64,000 bases of DNA from Pontederia crassipes (Eukaryota; Streptophyta; Magnoliopsida; Commelinales; Pontederiaceae), in contig CM060194.1 of assembly GCA_030549335.1 (NCBI GenBank), positions 74,002,077-74,066,076 of the forward strand. Reading direction: 5' to 3'. The stretch's first letter is position 1. Every line of letters starts with the position of its first letter. The position numbers and the translations under genes were made by a program. The notes beneath the pieces are model-generated. The model was not told the DNA's origin, searched no databases, and saw only the letters and a program-made list of their open reading frames with translations. Shown piece after piece: positions 8,755-20,680 of the stretch.

Positions 8755-11466
8755 TTACAACTTGCAGACGTTATGCTTCCTCATTAGCTCTATGTTTTCA
8801 GCTATAGTGGAACCAGCGGTGCCCACAAACCCCAATGATGCACAGCTACATATTGATTCCTCTACATATAAGCTAATATCTGGAAGTAGCACTGAGTTAC
8901 ATCTTTTCTTACTCATGGAAATCTCATCGAGATTAGGGAGAGACCCAGATCTAATACCATGCTCTGCTGCCATAAGGCTCTTGGCAGCTTGAACAACCAA
9001 TTCAGAATTTTCATGCAGGGTAAATAGTTTATAAGATGCACCATCTTTCGAAAGCCTTTCTAAATAAGTACCTGTCCAATTTTGTTGTGGAAGATCTGTC
9101 ATAACAAAAATATGTATGGGGCTGATGAATTTGTTCTCCTGTTCAAGCTCTAGCGACTTTAACTTCTGCTCCAAGGCCAGAAATGTGGTTTTCCAGTGGT
9201 TTTTGAACTGACCATCTAATAACCTAAGCTGGGCACATAAGAAAGGCTTTTGTATGTTGTTTAGAACAAACTCTTTTCCAGCAGTCATGATCTCAGGCAC
9301 AAATGGAAGGAACTCGATTTGCTGGAGAACCAAATGTAATTTTGGATCCCTCGGTGCTTCATTTATATCAATATACAGTGATGAACCTTTGTAAGGTGCA
9401 GAAAAGAGGCTTCCAAAAGCCAAGATTGTTGACATTTGAGCTTTTGATCCTTGCCCAAGAGCCTTATATACATCTCTACGCTTCCTAATGTAAGAAAACT
9501 TCTTCTTCCTCTGCAATTCTTTATCAGGTTGAAAGGAGTCCAACTTATTGTCATCATTCTGATTGTATATCCAAACTGTTGTCCTACAGTCATCATCTAC
9601 AGAGTATACACATGGATTATTACCCTGCAAGCCAGAAATTAGAGACCTGCATTGATCAAGTTTACCCAGAAAAGGACTACGACCGGACACAGCACAACAT
9701 AAGTCACCAGAGCATGCACGTTCCATATTTAAACCACACCACTTCGATGTGAATATCCTAAAATCAATTGTTTCAACCTTCGCAACTTGGGAGAGATCAA
9801 TTATGTCCCCAATTGATATGAACCTGTAAAAGAGAATCAGATATGAACCTTTGATCAATTAAAAAAGAAACTGCTGACAACAAGTGCTATCATTAAGAAC
9901 TATCTTACTCTAGAATAGTAAGTGAGCAAGATGGTTCTTTAACCAGCTAAGGGTATTATCAATCATATCCAACAGACTCATTATGACTGAATGATAAATA
10001 GTCGAGAGTGAACTTGTGTCCCAAATTTCTTTGGAAACCAAATAATGTCATGTCAGAACAGAACTGCTGAAATATTAACACTAATTAAGAGATGGCGGTG
10101 TGTAAGACAGAAAAGTAAAAGTTAAAAGTTTATTGCTTTCCATGGTTGTATCAAAAAGGATTGGGACATCTCACATCAGTGGGAGATCATTCAAACTGTC
10201 CAACTGTCGGGTAAGTCGGAATGCAATGGCATCACATTGCATTAAGGTGGTTATGAAGAAAGGGAAACTGGATATAACTGATTATCCGCTAAGAGCTTTA
10301 CAAGGATTTCCTTGTTTTTCCTCTTTTTTTATGGGGGTTCACTTGTAAAGTTGTGAATAAGATCTGGATCTATGTAGAATCAGATTAGATTTAAGAATAA
10401 CATGAGTGGTCATGGCTCTGTACAGAACAAGCTTTCTTTCCCTTGATGTCCGAGACAAGAAGCAGACAGAATAATGTTAAACCAAGCATTTGAATTATTC
10501 TTATCATGATATCTTTATTAGAACATGTTGGAACATTCATTTTCTTAATGATAAAGGATGAATGTGATTCTGTAATTAGAATAGTCATAAAATCAAATTG
10601 AACAACCAGGTTTTCAGTTTCATTCTAGAAACGTTTATACCTTGAAAGGTAGATTTATTTGACAGTAAGCTGAAAAGCAAGCATTTTTCACTTCCCTCCG
10701 GCATAGTATTATATGGTAGTAAAAATATTGAATCCCTTACAAATCCAGCAGCTTCTGAAGACCAACATGATGAACAAAAACCTGCAATTCTGTCCAGTAA
10801 TTCCCAGATTTCCATATACAATGCTACTGTTCCAGATTCTTTGTATTTCTCGATGTTAAAAAGATTGAAATCGGCAAACAAGGAATTGGTTACAGCCCGT
10901 GACTTCAAAAGACCACTGCCATGATCAGTAAACTCCATCTTTTTCCCCTAATACTTCATTTGACGATATCTATTTTCATACCCCAATCACAACACCGAAC
11001 AGAGCTAGAACTATAGCACGACAAAACAAGCAACTCACCTCCGATCTCGGACGAGCTCCATGATGTGATCCCAGACCGCCGCCCGGAGATCTGCGGGGCT
11101 TGCCACCCTGAATTTGGGGCAGCTCCCCAGGGTCACGGCATGGTGGTCGAGCACCGGGGGAACGATGAGCGTCCGGTTAAGGACGGCGGCCATAAGTAGG
11201 CCGTTCCTGAGCTCCGCGACCTGGTTGCTGAACCCGCTATGGGGCGCGTACCAGAGGAACCGCTCGCCGCGGCCGGCATCTCCGGCGCATCGGGGCGGTC
11301 CGGCGGTGAAGAGGGATTCGGTACGCAGGGTTCCGGCGAGGGTTCGGAGGTGGCCGGACGAGACGAAGAGGAGCAAGAGGAGAAGAGCAAAGAGGGAGAG
11401 GAGGAGAACCGGTTTGTTTCTTGGGCTCCGCTTCCGCCATCGGCTTCTGTTCACCACCTCTTCCAT
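8755..11466 (-). CDS. O-fucosyltransferase family protein (two exons)
   Basis: The model joins 11466-11039 and 9823-8755 for a 498-residue protein. The donor is GATCGGAG|GTGAGT and the acceptor TTTTACAG|GTTC. The join gives LVRDRRFISIGDIIDLS in an unbroken frame, which fits the family. ATG at 11466 is the first methionine; an upstream in-frame TTG is not needed. Residues 20-38 are a hydrophobic run after a basic N-terminus (RSRWRKRSPRNK), which suggests a type II Golgi membrane protein. Residues 70-100 hold FLWYAPHSGFSNQVAEL and then RNGLLMAAVLNRTLIVPP, the GDP-fucose-binding-like motif of plant O-fucosyltransferases. GFVGTAGSTIAENIELMR lies near the C-terminus. From memory, the closest relative is the subgroup of Arabidopsis At4g08810 (SUB1/OFUT30); this was not checked by alignment. 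The acceptor substrate is unknown. The frame is intact. Confidence 0.88.
9824..11038 (-). other. Intron of the O-fucosyltransferase gene
   Basis: This 1215-bp intron begins GTGAGT and ends TTTTACAG on the minus strand. It includes a 117-codon open frame at 10585-10938 (minus) that I do not recognise, and a phrase near 10160-10200 (ACATCTCACATCAGTGGGAG) of a kind seen in plant repeats. No transposon ends were found. Confidence 0.75.
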
Positions 11467-11750
11467 TTCCGTCAAAGTGTTGAAGTGACTGGATCGGTTG
11501 GCTTAATAGCCAACGTAGGAGAGAGAAATACTACCCAAAATAAACAAAATCTCAAGAGATTTTTTCCCAAAAAGAAACAAAAGCAATAGGAAGGAAAAAG
11601 TTACTTGCCAAATTGTATGCAACAAGTAATTAACTTTTTATTGTAGAAATCTATTGACCGTAAAAAATCGTAATACAAGTTATTTGCAATTTATGAACTT
11701 TTGTAAATTGATTATTAATCATGTGAATCCGGTCAACTCAGGGGTCGTTT
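11467..11750 (-). promoter_or_regulatory. Upstream region of the O-fucosyltransferase gene
   Basis: The 5' flank of the minus-strand gene. It is moderately AT-rich with A-runs at 11550-11600 (plus strand). I cannot identify a definite TATA box. A MITE starts about 285 bp upstream of the start codon. Confidence 0.35.
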
Positions 11751-12383
11751 GAAAATAGAATTATGATTTTTTTAAATTCCTAATGCATAGTTAAATTGAT
11801 AAATTAGTTTGAGTCGTGTTTGATTGGAGTGGAATTTGACGATAAGGAATGAGGTGGTTGATGTGATAGAAAAAAATAGATGTGATGAATGAATTTTGAT
11901 AAATTTTGAATTAAAAATAATTATTATAATTATGAAGTATAATTTTATTATTAATTAAAAGTATAAAATAAAAAAATTATGTTAAAATTTTATTATTTAA
12001 ATATAAAAATCATTTTTAAAAATTAGTTATAATTAATGAAATTTTTTTAATAAAATAATAAGTAATAAATAATATTATATTAATCTCTTATTAAAATTAT
12101 TTTATATTTGTTAAATAATTTGTTTTACAAAAGATATGGTGTCAGAGAAAAGAAAAAAATAAAATAAAATAAATTTTTGAAAAAAACCATCACCTCAAGA
12201 TCAAATGAAAAAATATTGGAGTACTTTTCGATTCAACCAAGAAGGATGGAACCAGGGTCACCTGACCTCAGTTCCACCATAGTTATTATCACTTTGAAAC
12301 TTGATTTCGAAATGATGTTTGACGAAATCGGACGAAACAATGACACGATTTTCATTTAGTTCCACAAACAAATAGACCTTTAG
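11751..12383 (+). mobile_element. MITE-like element, copy 2
   Basis: The left end reads AGGGGTCGTTTGAAAAT. The right end, on the minus strand, reads CTAAAGGTCTATTTGTTTG, so the ends are imperfect inverted repeats. The body is very AT-rich and runs parallel to copy 1 (1477-4100, minus orientation, interrupted by a solo LTR). The right third contains GGAACCAGGGTCACCTGACC. There is no coding potential. The element sits close to the 5' end of the fucosyltransferase gene and might influence it. Confidence 0.6.
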
Positions 12384-13643
12384 TGAACCGAAAACTCAAT
12401 TCGACATACTCAAATGTGGGTCAGGATTGAAAAATGTTGATCCAAATCAACTTCGACTCGATAATAATTTATTGTTTAATTTAAAACTTGTATACAATTT
12501 AAATTTAAATAATACGAAAACAAGGCATGCTAGATAAAGTTCACTAGGACCGTGAAAAATGTAGGGTCTAGTACTTTTCCCGATTTTGTTGATTGTTAAA
12601 TATTTTACACGACTGACAAGGCATGCCGTAGGACTGGTAATTGTTTGTTTCAAAGAGACATCACAATTCGCATTTACCTTGACGGCCAACGGTTGAACTG
12701 ATAGGGGAAATAGAGATGTCTCCTACTTGCAGACAAGAAGGGGAGAAAGGAATTCAAGTGAAAATTTATCTTTTCCACAACAATAGATTTGCCCAAGGCG
12801 GCAAGAAGGAAAATAAAAAAGTTGAATATACAAATACATACATACGTATACATCTATATATAACTACGGGTATTCACATGTAGACCCCTTTTCACATTCC
12901 TTAAAAATCCATACTTGAATGAAATTGAAACTACCTGTTGGATTGCCAGTCGTAATTTTCTTATTCTTAATTACTTTAAGTAGTAGAAAAAAAAACTGAA
13001 AAATACGCCAATTGTGGTTTTATGGCACTAACAATAATGCACGCGTTCAACCTCTTTAATGCATATTGTCCCCACCACAAAATTATCCCTTCGTGATTAT
13101 CTTGCATTAATTTCTTCACTTTTTTTTACCTTTTACAAACAAAACTAAAATCGTTTTGAACTAGAACAAGGCATTTAGAGCAACAGAATAACAAAGAAAA
13201 AAGAGTCCATCGTATAATTGTACAATATCACAAAATTTCACCCATTTTATGAGAAAATGGATGTAATGTACAACATTTTATATAACATGAATTGATTACT
13301 ACAAAATGGGTGGCTCGTGGCCCAATCAATTTTACATTTCATGCTGCAATATGTAAGGAAATTTTTTTTATCAACATATAGAAATATACATGTACACTGT
13401 AAAACTGATTACATAGCTCGCCAGAATAAGAACTCCTAAGCTAAATACTAACAGCCTCTGCCTAGGATAATCAACATTGTCTGACGCTTCAGGATAATTT
13501 ATGCATCATGATTTTTTTAGAAAAAATATACAAGGCAAGATTATGTACAGAGAAAACAATGTCCAGTACTGCAGTTAGTTCCAACTATTAACAAAAAAGA
13601 CTTGTCAACAAGCAACATTTTGTATCCCATATGAAGACGCGGA
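12384..13643. other. Intergenic and 3' region of the MYB gene
   Basis: AT-rich DNA with a small dispersed run of AT-type repeats (ATACATACATACGTATAC near 12835-12850). The last few hundred bases before 13644 are probably the MYB 3' UTR. No further gene is seen. Confidence 0.55.
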
Positions 13644-16600
13644 TTATGTTGGAGCCCTTGTGGATGTGTTAGCGTGGAAAGCAGATTGCCTCCCTGAACC
13701 TGAAAGTAAATCTACTGAGGGTGCTGAAGATGTTTCTCTAGCATGGTCCCCTATGCTCAGTTCTAATATCCCCACAAGTTCATCAACGTTTATAGGAGTC
13801 TTAGAATGTCTAGCTGTTGGCTTAACAATTTCATGTGCATGTTGCTCTGAAGTATCTGCTTCATAACCAGACCATGGAGGCAAAGGGAGTTGCATATATG
13901 GTAAACAATAATAAGCTGGAACAATCACAGGATAATAACTGCACTGAAGGGCTTCCGACTGGGGTGCAGCTGTTTCTGCAACTGCCGAATTATTGGAATC
14001 CATTGATTCACACTCCTCATCTAAAGATGGAGGCACTGGCAGTGGATGACAACTCTGTACTTCATCTTCTTGGCAACTAACTTGACAAGTTTGGGGCTCA
14101 AGGGGCTTCATCTGCTGACAAATTATAATTATTATATCAATTGAACATAAGTAATAAAATAAAAATTATCAGGGCATAGTTCAAGTGTTTGTTTCTTTCA
14201 TATTATTTTTAATACTTATGAATACGATATGATCAAACAAAAAAGGCAACCAGTGAAAACCTATACGCACTGCACCACCATTACAGTCATGTCTCAGGCT
14301 CTCGGCGGTACCTTTTTTTTTTTGAGAAGGGGAAGGATGGTTGCCAAAAGGTGCAACCATCCAGATTTATTGATGCAAAAGTAGGTTACATTGGATCATA
14401 TCATTACACAAAGCATGTTATATTACACCATCCAACTATGCACCATATGCTTAGCAAATGCCACTACGTTTTCAATGTAAATTCGTTCGCCTCTAAATGT
14501 GACTCCATTGCGTTGAGACCATATGGACCATAGGAACGCAATTGGGATTGCTCGTTGTTGCTTCGATGTATAGATGATGATATCTCGTTGATGACCTCCA
14601 AATCGAAATGTTCTCCAAAAATCATGTGTTGAAGTTGTGTTCAACCAGTGACATCCTGCCTCCCTCCATACAGCCCTTGCCACAGTGCAACCAAAAAAGA
14701 GATGATCCGGGTTCTCATCACTATCCTCGCACAATGTGCACGTGATGCTTATTGTAGGGTACCATTGTGATATAAGGTTTTTAATTGGCAGTTACCCTAA
14801 AAAAGATTTTTCGTCTGAGAGAACTGTTGTCTTAAAACAACATACCGTATGACCCAAATCTATGAAGCATGGTACTTCGAATAGCTTATCCCTCGTATGT
14901 ATCATGTATCTGGTACTCGATGGATAATTGGGTACACACTAAATACATAATCAATGCTTCTGCATTAAAAGACCTACAAAAGTTAAATATAATTATTCAA
15001 ATTCCATACAAATTACTGTACATTATGTTAAGAGTACAAGTATAGTGCTCTTTATTTGATTTTGAATGCTTTATTTTGTGAACTTTTAAGATTTTATACA
15101 CATAAACATCCTTCTCTATTACATATGAGAATCATGTGCCCTACATTTTGGAAAAATGATGTATTAGAACATATCTCATACAAATTGGATTTTAGAAGTC
15201 CCTAGTTGCCAGCCAGGATTACACGATGTAAATCCTTCGATGACATCTGAGCCCAAGGTAATAACTTCTCTCTCTGGAATAGAGCTTTTCTGCAATGTTG
15301 ACACTGTTTCCTTTGTCAAAAATAATTGCCACAGTGATTCCAACAGGCCATCAAAGAGTAGGTGTTCACATGGGATCCAGTGCATTAGTGCAGTAGGTGT
15401 TCACACAACATTTCAAAATTTCAATGGTTTGCTGAGTCAAGTCATGTATGCAATGAGAATTTTCTTCATAAGAATGTCTTCCTAAACTCATAGGTCTACT
15501 CGAATGTTCAGAAAGCTCAATTTTGAATGTCCAGATGCAAACGGACATGAAAGATCAATTTTTCGAACATAAGTACTAGTATGACAAATACAGTAAACAT
15601 ATTAAATTCATCAACACAAAGTGATGACCATTGATACAGGAAAAGACAAAAGAGCATTTATTGAGACTTCAAAACTCAAGATATGGAGATTTAGGATTTT
15701 ATATTTAAAACAGAATACAGGAATATCAATTGCAGTAGACAAAAAGAAATCGGGAGAAGCCGCATGGGAAATGCTACATAACTTATCTCTGTTCCCAGTG
15801 GTATCTTAGAACATTCCTTGCAAACAAAACCAAGTTTGACCAATAAAATTAGGGTGAGATGTTGGCAAAGTTGTTTATAAGTATAAAAATTAGGTTTCAC
15901 TTGCAATATAGACAAAAGGAACAATGTTTTCCTCTATGATAGCTTGGATGCAATATGCATAATTATATAATATTATGATCATAGTAAGTTGCACTTGCAG
16001 ACAGAACCTCATTATTTTATATAAGATTGTGTATAGATGTAGAAGATACCTCATCAGGGACTATGTCAAAGAGGCTTGATCTTCTCTTTCTTTTTGTCAT
16101 ATTTGTTTGACGAATAAAATACTTTTGTGCATGGCTTGCCACCTGAGTAGGTGTCCTTGTTACCACAAAGTTACGAGATATGCCTCGCCAATCACCCTTG
16201 CCAAGGTTTTTCAGGCCGAGTAGGAACATTCTGTGTTCTTCTTCAGTCCATGGAGTGCCTAAAATTTGAATTTTAAATGAAGAATTAGTCACCTAAGGGA
16301 ACTAGTAATTAAATGCAGCAGCTTAAGCTTAAACTAGAAATATATATAAACTTTTTGAGAAGATAAACTACAAATTTTAATTTCACAAATCAGAGCTACT
16401 GCATGATCTAAAAGCAATTCATCAGTATCATGATTAACTAACTTAGAACAATACTAGTAGTTCAAAAACACTTCACCTAGAAGTTCACAGAAAAGGAAAG
16501 TTAGTTTAATTCTTCATAACAAGGATCGTAGTCTATTTTTAAAACTGAGGTGCAAGTTTGTAAAAGTGGTCAAACTTATGTGAAGAGATGTAAAACGAGA

Positions 16601-17753
16601 GTTCTCAGAATGACCAATTTACTTGGGACAATTGCCATGTCAAATTCTCTTGTTGGATAAAGGGATAATATCCTGATATATTTGCAAGCAATATCAAATT
16701 TTGAAAGACTTAGGCAGATCTTCTTCCATAACTCCTATCATGATTCATGACAAAAGCAATGCTCTCAGATCAACTCAAGAACATTTTGGCCTATCTACGA
16801 TTAACCTTTTGACTGGCTTCCCGTGACGAGAAGCCTTATCCATCAGCCTAAAGACATGTGATGGAGTAGTGCCACAAAGAGGAGCTAAAGCATTCAACAT
16901 CATAGCTCAATCATGTATTTTTTTAAGAATTTTAAGAACCACAATTTGGTATATCACAAAGAGGAAAAATGAGTATACTAAAGAATGGTAGATCATATTT
17001 CTTTTATGAACAGTGAATAAACAATAGATCGATCCACCTACTAGAGTCCATGCGGTATACTCAGTGCCCCCATCACAAAGAAATCACTCAGACAACCATA
17101 CAACTGATAAGATTGGTGTCTTGCTGGTTTTTCGTTCTCAATTGCTTAGTAATAACGAAATAAACATTACACTACCAGGTAAAAGTAATATATGCACAAG
17201 TTTCTAAACAATACATGTTTAAGTATGCAAGTAAAATGGATAAGAAAATAATTATATAAGAGCATCCGTGTTCCTGAAGTTATCATCCAAGGAAGACATC
17301 TACAATATCACTATTTGAATTTTGTTCCTCATGTGGAACTAATCGTGGAAGTTATCATCAAAACCCAATCTCGCAAATCCACACCCCCCTGAAATAATGC
17401 AATCTCGCAAATCCACACCCCCCATGAAAGAAAAGGTTGAAGGATTGCCAACAAAAGCGAAAAAACTTCGAATTGAGACACCCACTCTTCTTCCGTTCGC
17501 GGCAACTGGAGGACGACCCAGGGACGAAATCCTCAGATGTGTACCCCTCGGCCACGACGCCGGCGGCTTCTGGCCCTTCGGCCGGAGATGCGCCGCCGCT
17601 GGATCCAGCGAGGAGCGAGAGGCTCCCCATGCTGGCGCTCTTCCGGATGGACGATCCATCCGTGAGGCGCACGCCGAAGAGCTTCACACCGCGGCTCGGA
17701 CACGTCCTCGAGTTGTGCCCGTTGTTGCTGCAGTGGGAGCACCGCCTCGTCAT
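13644..17753 (-). CDS. MYBS3/KUA1-like SHAQKYF-class MYB repressor (three exons)
   Basis: The model joins 17753-17486, 16258-16050 and 14111-13644 (or 14114) and gives 314-315 residues. It is a nuclear transcription factor of the single-repeat MYB class. Residues 5-18 form a zinc knuckle, C-x2-C-x4-H-x4-C ([17 protein letters not shown]). KLFGV at 24-28 is the known R/KLFGV repression motif. Residues 92-147 form the MYB repeat, [20 protein letters not shown] then [19 protein letters not shown], ending in SHAQKYF (131-137). This class binds TATCC-type sequences. The C-terminus has a conserved-looking [12 protein letters not shown] and ends [13 protein letters not shown]. Splice sites are AAGA|GTGGGT with TTTTAG|GCACT, and GATGAG|GTATCT with a tandem CAGCAG acceptor. 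Rice MYBS3 and Arabidopsis KUA1/MYBH share this architecture; orthology is inferred. No damage is seen. Confidence 0.9.
14111..14119 (-). promoter_or_regulatory. Tandem NAGNAG splice acceptor of MYB exon 3
   Basis: On the minus strand the intron ends TTTGTCAGCAG directly before ATGAAG. Either AG keeps phase 0, so the protein would have DE-M-K-P or DE-Q-M-K-P at the junction. Confidence 0.6.
14117..16049 (-). other. Second intron of the MYB gene
   Basis: An intron of about 1.93 kb that begins GTATCT. Apart from the LINE scrap at 14311-14760 it is ordinary AT-rich sequence with no recognised element. The first intron (16259-17485, about 1.23 kb) is similar and carries only the short direct repeat near its 5' end. 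Confidence 0.75.
14311..14760 (-). mobile_element. 5'-truncated L1-type LINE fragment with zinc-binding domain
   Basis: The minus strand encodes [20 protein letters not shown] and then [10 protein letters not shown], the C-x2-C...H...C zinc-binding (zf-RVT) region that follows reverse transcriptase in plant L1 LINEs. The frame stays open to FAKHMVHSW. An A-tail (T run at 14313-14323 on plus) lies at the downstream end, as expected for this orientation. GGTACC flanks both sides (14307-14312 and 14758-14763) and may be a short target duplication. The insertion is inside MYB intron 2 in the same orientation as the gene. Only the 3' end is present. Confidence 0.8.
17366..17423. repeat. 24-bp direct repeat in MYB intron 1
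   Basis: The 24-base unit at 17366-17389 (starting CAATCTCGCAAATCC) recurs exactly at 17400-17423, 34 bp away. It lies just inside the intron, about 60 bp after the exon 1 donor. Confidence 0.85.
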
Positions 17754-18160
17754 CCCTCCCCCGCCGGCGCCAGTGCTGCAGCTGTCTCCTCCCCCACCGG
17801 CGCCGGCGGTTGGAAGCCTGAGCTCCGTGGCGGACGTCGATCACTGATGACGGAAATGGGATTTTGCGAGGGTTTGAAGTCGACGGAGGAGGAGAAATGG
17901 AAGTAATTGGTAGAAGGGAACAAAAATGAGGCAGAGGGATCCAAGGGGACATACTTGTGGAGGGGGGACGACGGTGGCGGCGTCCACGTGGCGGATATCC
18001 GGAGCCCAGTGGGATTGGTCGGAGGAGGTGGAATTGGTGTTTCGAGGTTGGATGATGGGATTTGTTTTTCTAGCTTGCGAGATTCATTGGCATGAATTTT
18101 CTTCCACAGCTTATTAACCGGATTGCAGCATGCATAATCACCATCATTCTGCACTATCAA
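17754..18160 (-). promoter_or_regulatory. MYB 5' leader and proximal promoter with G-box and TATCC dyad
   Basis: About 407 bp separate the MYB start codon from the LTR boundary at 18161. At 17984-17991 is the G-box CCACGTGG. Two bases further upstream, at 17993-18000, is GGATATCC, a palindrome that contains TATCC on both strands. TATCC is the core bound by MYBS-type proteins, so self-regulation is possible; that is inference from family knowledge. The leader is GC- and pyrimidine-rich near the ATG (minus strand). The open frames crossing this region are not supported as protein. Confidence 0.5.
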
Positions 18161-19633
18161 TGTCACACCCTCGTTACTTTTTCCGGCATCTAGGGAAACT
18201 CTATCTATATTTATCTGTTCACTGAGTGTTTCTTAAGTTTTTTAAACCCTAGTTCGTCTAACAATTTTTTTTTCTTTTGTCTGTCTAAACTCGATGACGC
18301 TATTTAATCTTATAACTTAATTATGATCGGTCAATACACTGATATAAGCGGAAGACTCATTTATAATAAACTTTACATTATGCATAAGCTATTTATACAA
18401 TATTCAATAATATGTGGGTTCATAGGTCCTACATCTATACAATAATAGGTTATATATCCGTGCATGTCATTCGTTACATAAAAAATCACCAATCGTCTCA
18501 CCACCGTCATCAATCATATCTTACACAGATCCAAATACAAAGGCAAAGCCTAATGAAAAATCTCAAAACGTAGAGTCACCCATCACGATAATAATATGAA
18601 TCATATATCAATATCCATAATAACTATTACAATACAGAATCTATAATTAATGATATGATTAATGATAAATAATTCATATTATAATAATTATCAATTAATA
18701 ATAAGCAATTAATCAATTATAACAATTATCCGTACCATCCAATTGATGATGATAAATTAATATCAATCGCTTCTATTATTAATTATCGTTAATCAATAAT
18801 TCAATTAATCAATATCAGTGAATACCTTATTTAACAATTCTCAATAGTCTATTAGGCTCAACGGCCGCAATCCATAATTCATCAGTCATGAAAACAAAAT
18901 CAATTATCAATCACCCACGAAAGCGCAATTCAATTATCAGTCAATCGTATCAGTTGCAGTTCAATCGTCTATATCATAATAGTTACTATACAATTGTCAA
19001 TTAGACAATCATCTTTTCTTCAACCGCAAATGGTGCAATATAATCATCAATATCATAAAAGGTGACAATACAATTATTCAATTATCAATTTAGTCTTTTC
19101 TATTAACAATTCAACAATCTAATTATCCATCAACCATATAAGTTTCAATACAACCGTCAATATCATAAAGGTCACAATACGATTGTCAATTAATCAATTA
19201 AATCCTTGGAGTTATCATACGAATTATAAGGTCATGTTGAGAGCTTTCATTTATTAAAAAAATAACATGTCGCGGGGGCCAATCAACCATAAAGGTCGCA
19301 ATACGCGCAACATGATGATCCACAATTTTCGTCTTTTATCTTGTTTGCCTATGATGTCTATCTTTGTCAATTTAGATGTCTTTTCAATTTGGAAGTACAA
19401 TCATGGAATCATATAAATCATGCCATATCAATTAGGTGCCAATCAATAAATCAATACGCTTATCATCCATAATCAATTTTCATCGATTCCAATTATCCAT
19501 TATCCATTATCAATTTTTTCAATAATCAATATGCGATGAAGTGTGATCATGCCCATAATTCAATCTTATTGATACGTTAATTATCGATAGTCATTTAATA
19601 ATCAATCTATATATCAATTTATGATAAATTATT

Positions 19634-20155
19634 TGGTTATTTTTATAAACCTCTCATAAACTATTACGATTTTTCGCATCTAATCCTAAACTGCGAACTT
19701 ATTTTTTTATATCCCTAAACTATCATGATTTTTTCACTTTAGTCCTTCAGTCTACTTTTGTCATGTTTTTCGTTACTTTTGATTTTTTTTCATTTATGAA
19801 AAAACTAAATTACCCCTCCCTCCATAACATATCAAATAATAAATATAAAAAAGGAAAAAAGGAAAAAAAGGGGAAGGTAATTTAATCTTGTTTATAAATG
19901 ATTTTTTTTTGTTTACCACTTTAATCCTTCCAATAATTTTTTTTATTTTTTATATTTATTATTTCATGTTTTATGGAGGGAGGGGTAATTTAGTCTTTTG
20001 ATAAATGAAAAAACTAACGGAAGACGTAATAGAAGTGATGGGGAGATTAAAGTGGAAAAGTTACGAAAGTTTAAGGATCCAAAAAAATAAATTCATAGTT
20101 TGGGGTTAGACGTGGAAAATCATGATAGTTTAGGAGAGGTTTACGAAAATAATTC
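19634..20155. mobile_element. Foldback Mutator-like element, copy 2, 9-bp TSD
   Basis: The 522-bp element has long imperfect inverted arms: left TTATAAACCTCTCATAAACT and right (minus strand) CGTAAACCTCTCCTAAACT. The flanks carry the 9-bp direct repeat TAAATTATT at 19625-19633 and 20156-20164. Nine-base duplications are typical of Mutator-like transposons. The centre has C-poor stretches and a second internal inverted pair (ACTAAATTACCCCTCCCTCC and GGAGGGAGGGGTAATTTAGT). No coding. It is nested in the LTR at 18161-21595. Confidence 0.75.
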
Positions 20156-20299
20156 TAAATTATTATCACATCAATGACTCAATCAACAATTAATAATCAA
20201 TGATTAATTATGATACTACTATGTTCAGGAATCATCAATATAATCATTATTTTAATTAACTATAATTAATAACTTATCCACATCTTTTTTCTGAACTAA

Positions 20300-20680
20300 A
20301 CTCGGGCCGGGTAGGATGAAATTCGAGTCGGGTTCTATCTCGTTCGACATCTAAACCTCGGGTAAGGAAGAACTCGGGCCGAGTGTAGTGCGAACTCGGC
20401 CCGGGTCAGCCCAGTTCACCTAATTTCATTCTTTATATTGAATTTGGGCCAGTTCGAGTGGCATTTTATTTGCGTTCGAATCACGATACTCTAGTTGAGT
20501 AATATGAAACTCACTCCGGATTTGATCATCACTCTTCGCGTCACATCCGAGCATCACAAAACGTGCCGCACTACACAGTAACTCGAGCCGAGTTCATTGA
20601 ACTCGATTAGTTTCCATCCTATTCATATTGGGTTCATAGGAAATCAAGCCGAGCTATGCAAAACCCGGGCCGAGTTCTAC
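20300..20680. repeat. Array of ACTCGGGCCGAGTT motifs in LTR
   Basis: Variants of ACTCGGGCCGAGT, itself nearly palindromic, recur about eight times across 380 bp with unrelated spacers. Confidence 0.6.

Noticed and set aside
11114..11589. Plus-strand frames opposite the first fucosyltransferase exon
   Set aside because: Antisense shadows of a GC-rich coding exon with no recognisable domain.
17397..18166. Several plus- and minus-strand frames over the MYB first exon and leader
   Set aside because: They are shadows of MYB exon 1 or GC-rich leader; only the frame with the zinc knuckle and KLFGV motif has family support.
18600..19200. Possible origin or matrix-attachment region from CAATTATC repeats
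   Set aside because: The repeats lie inside an LTR and AT-richness alone gives no support for such a role.
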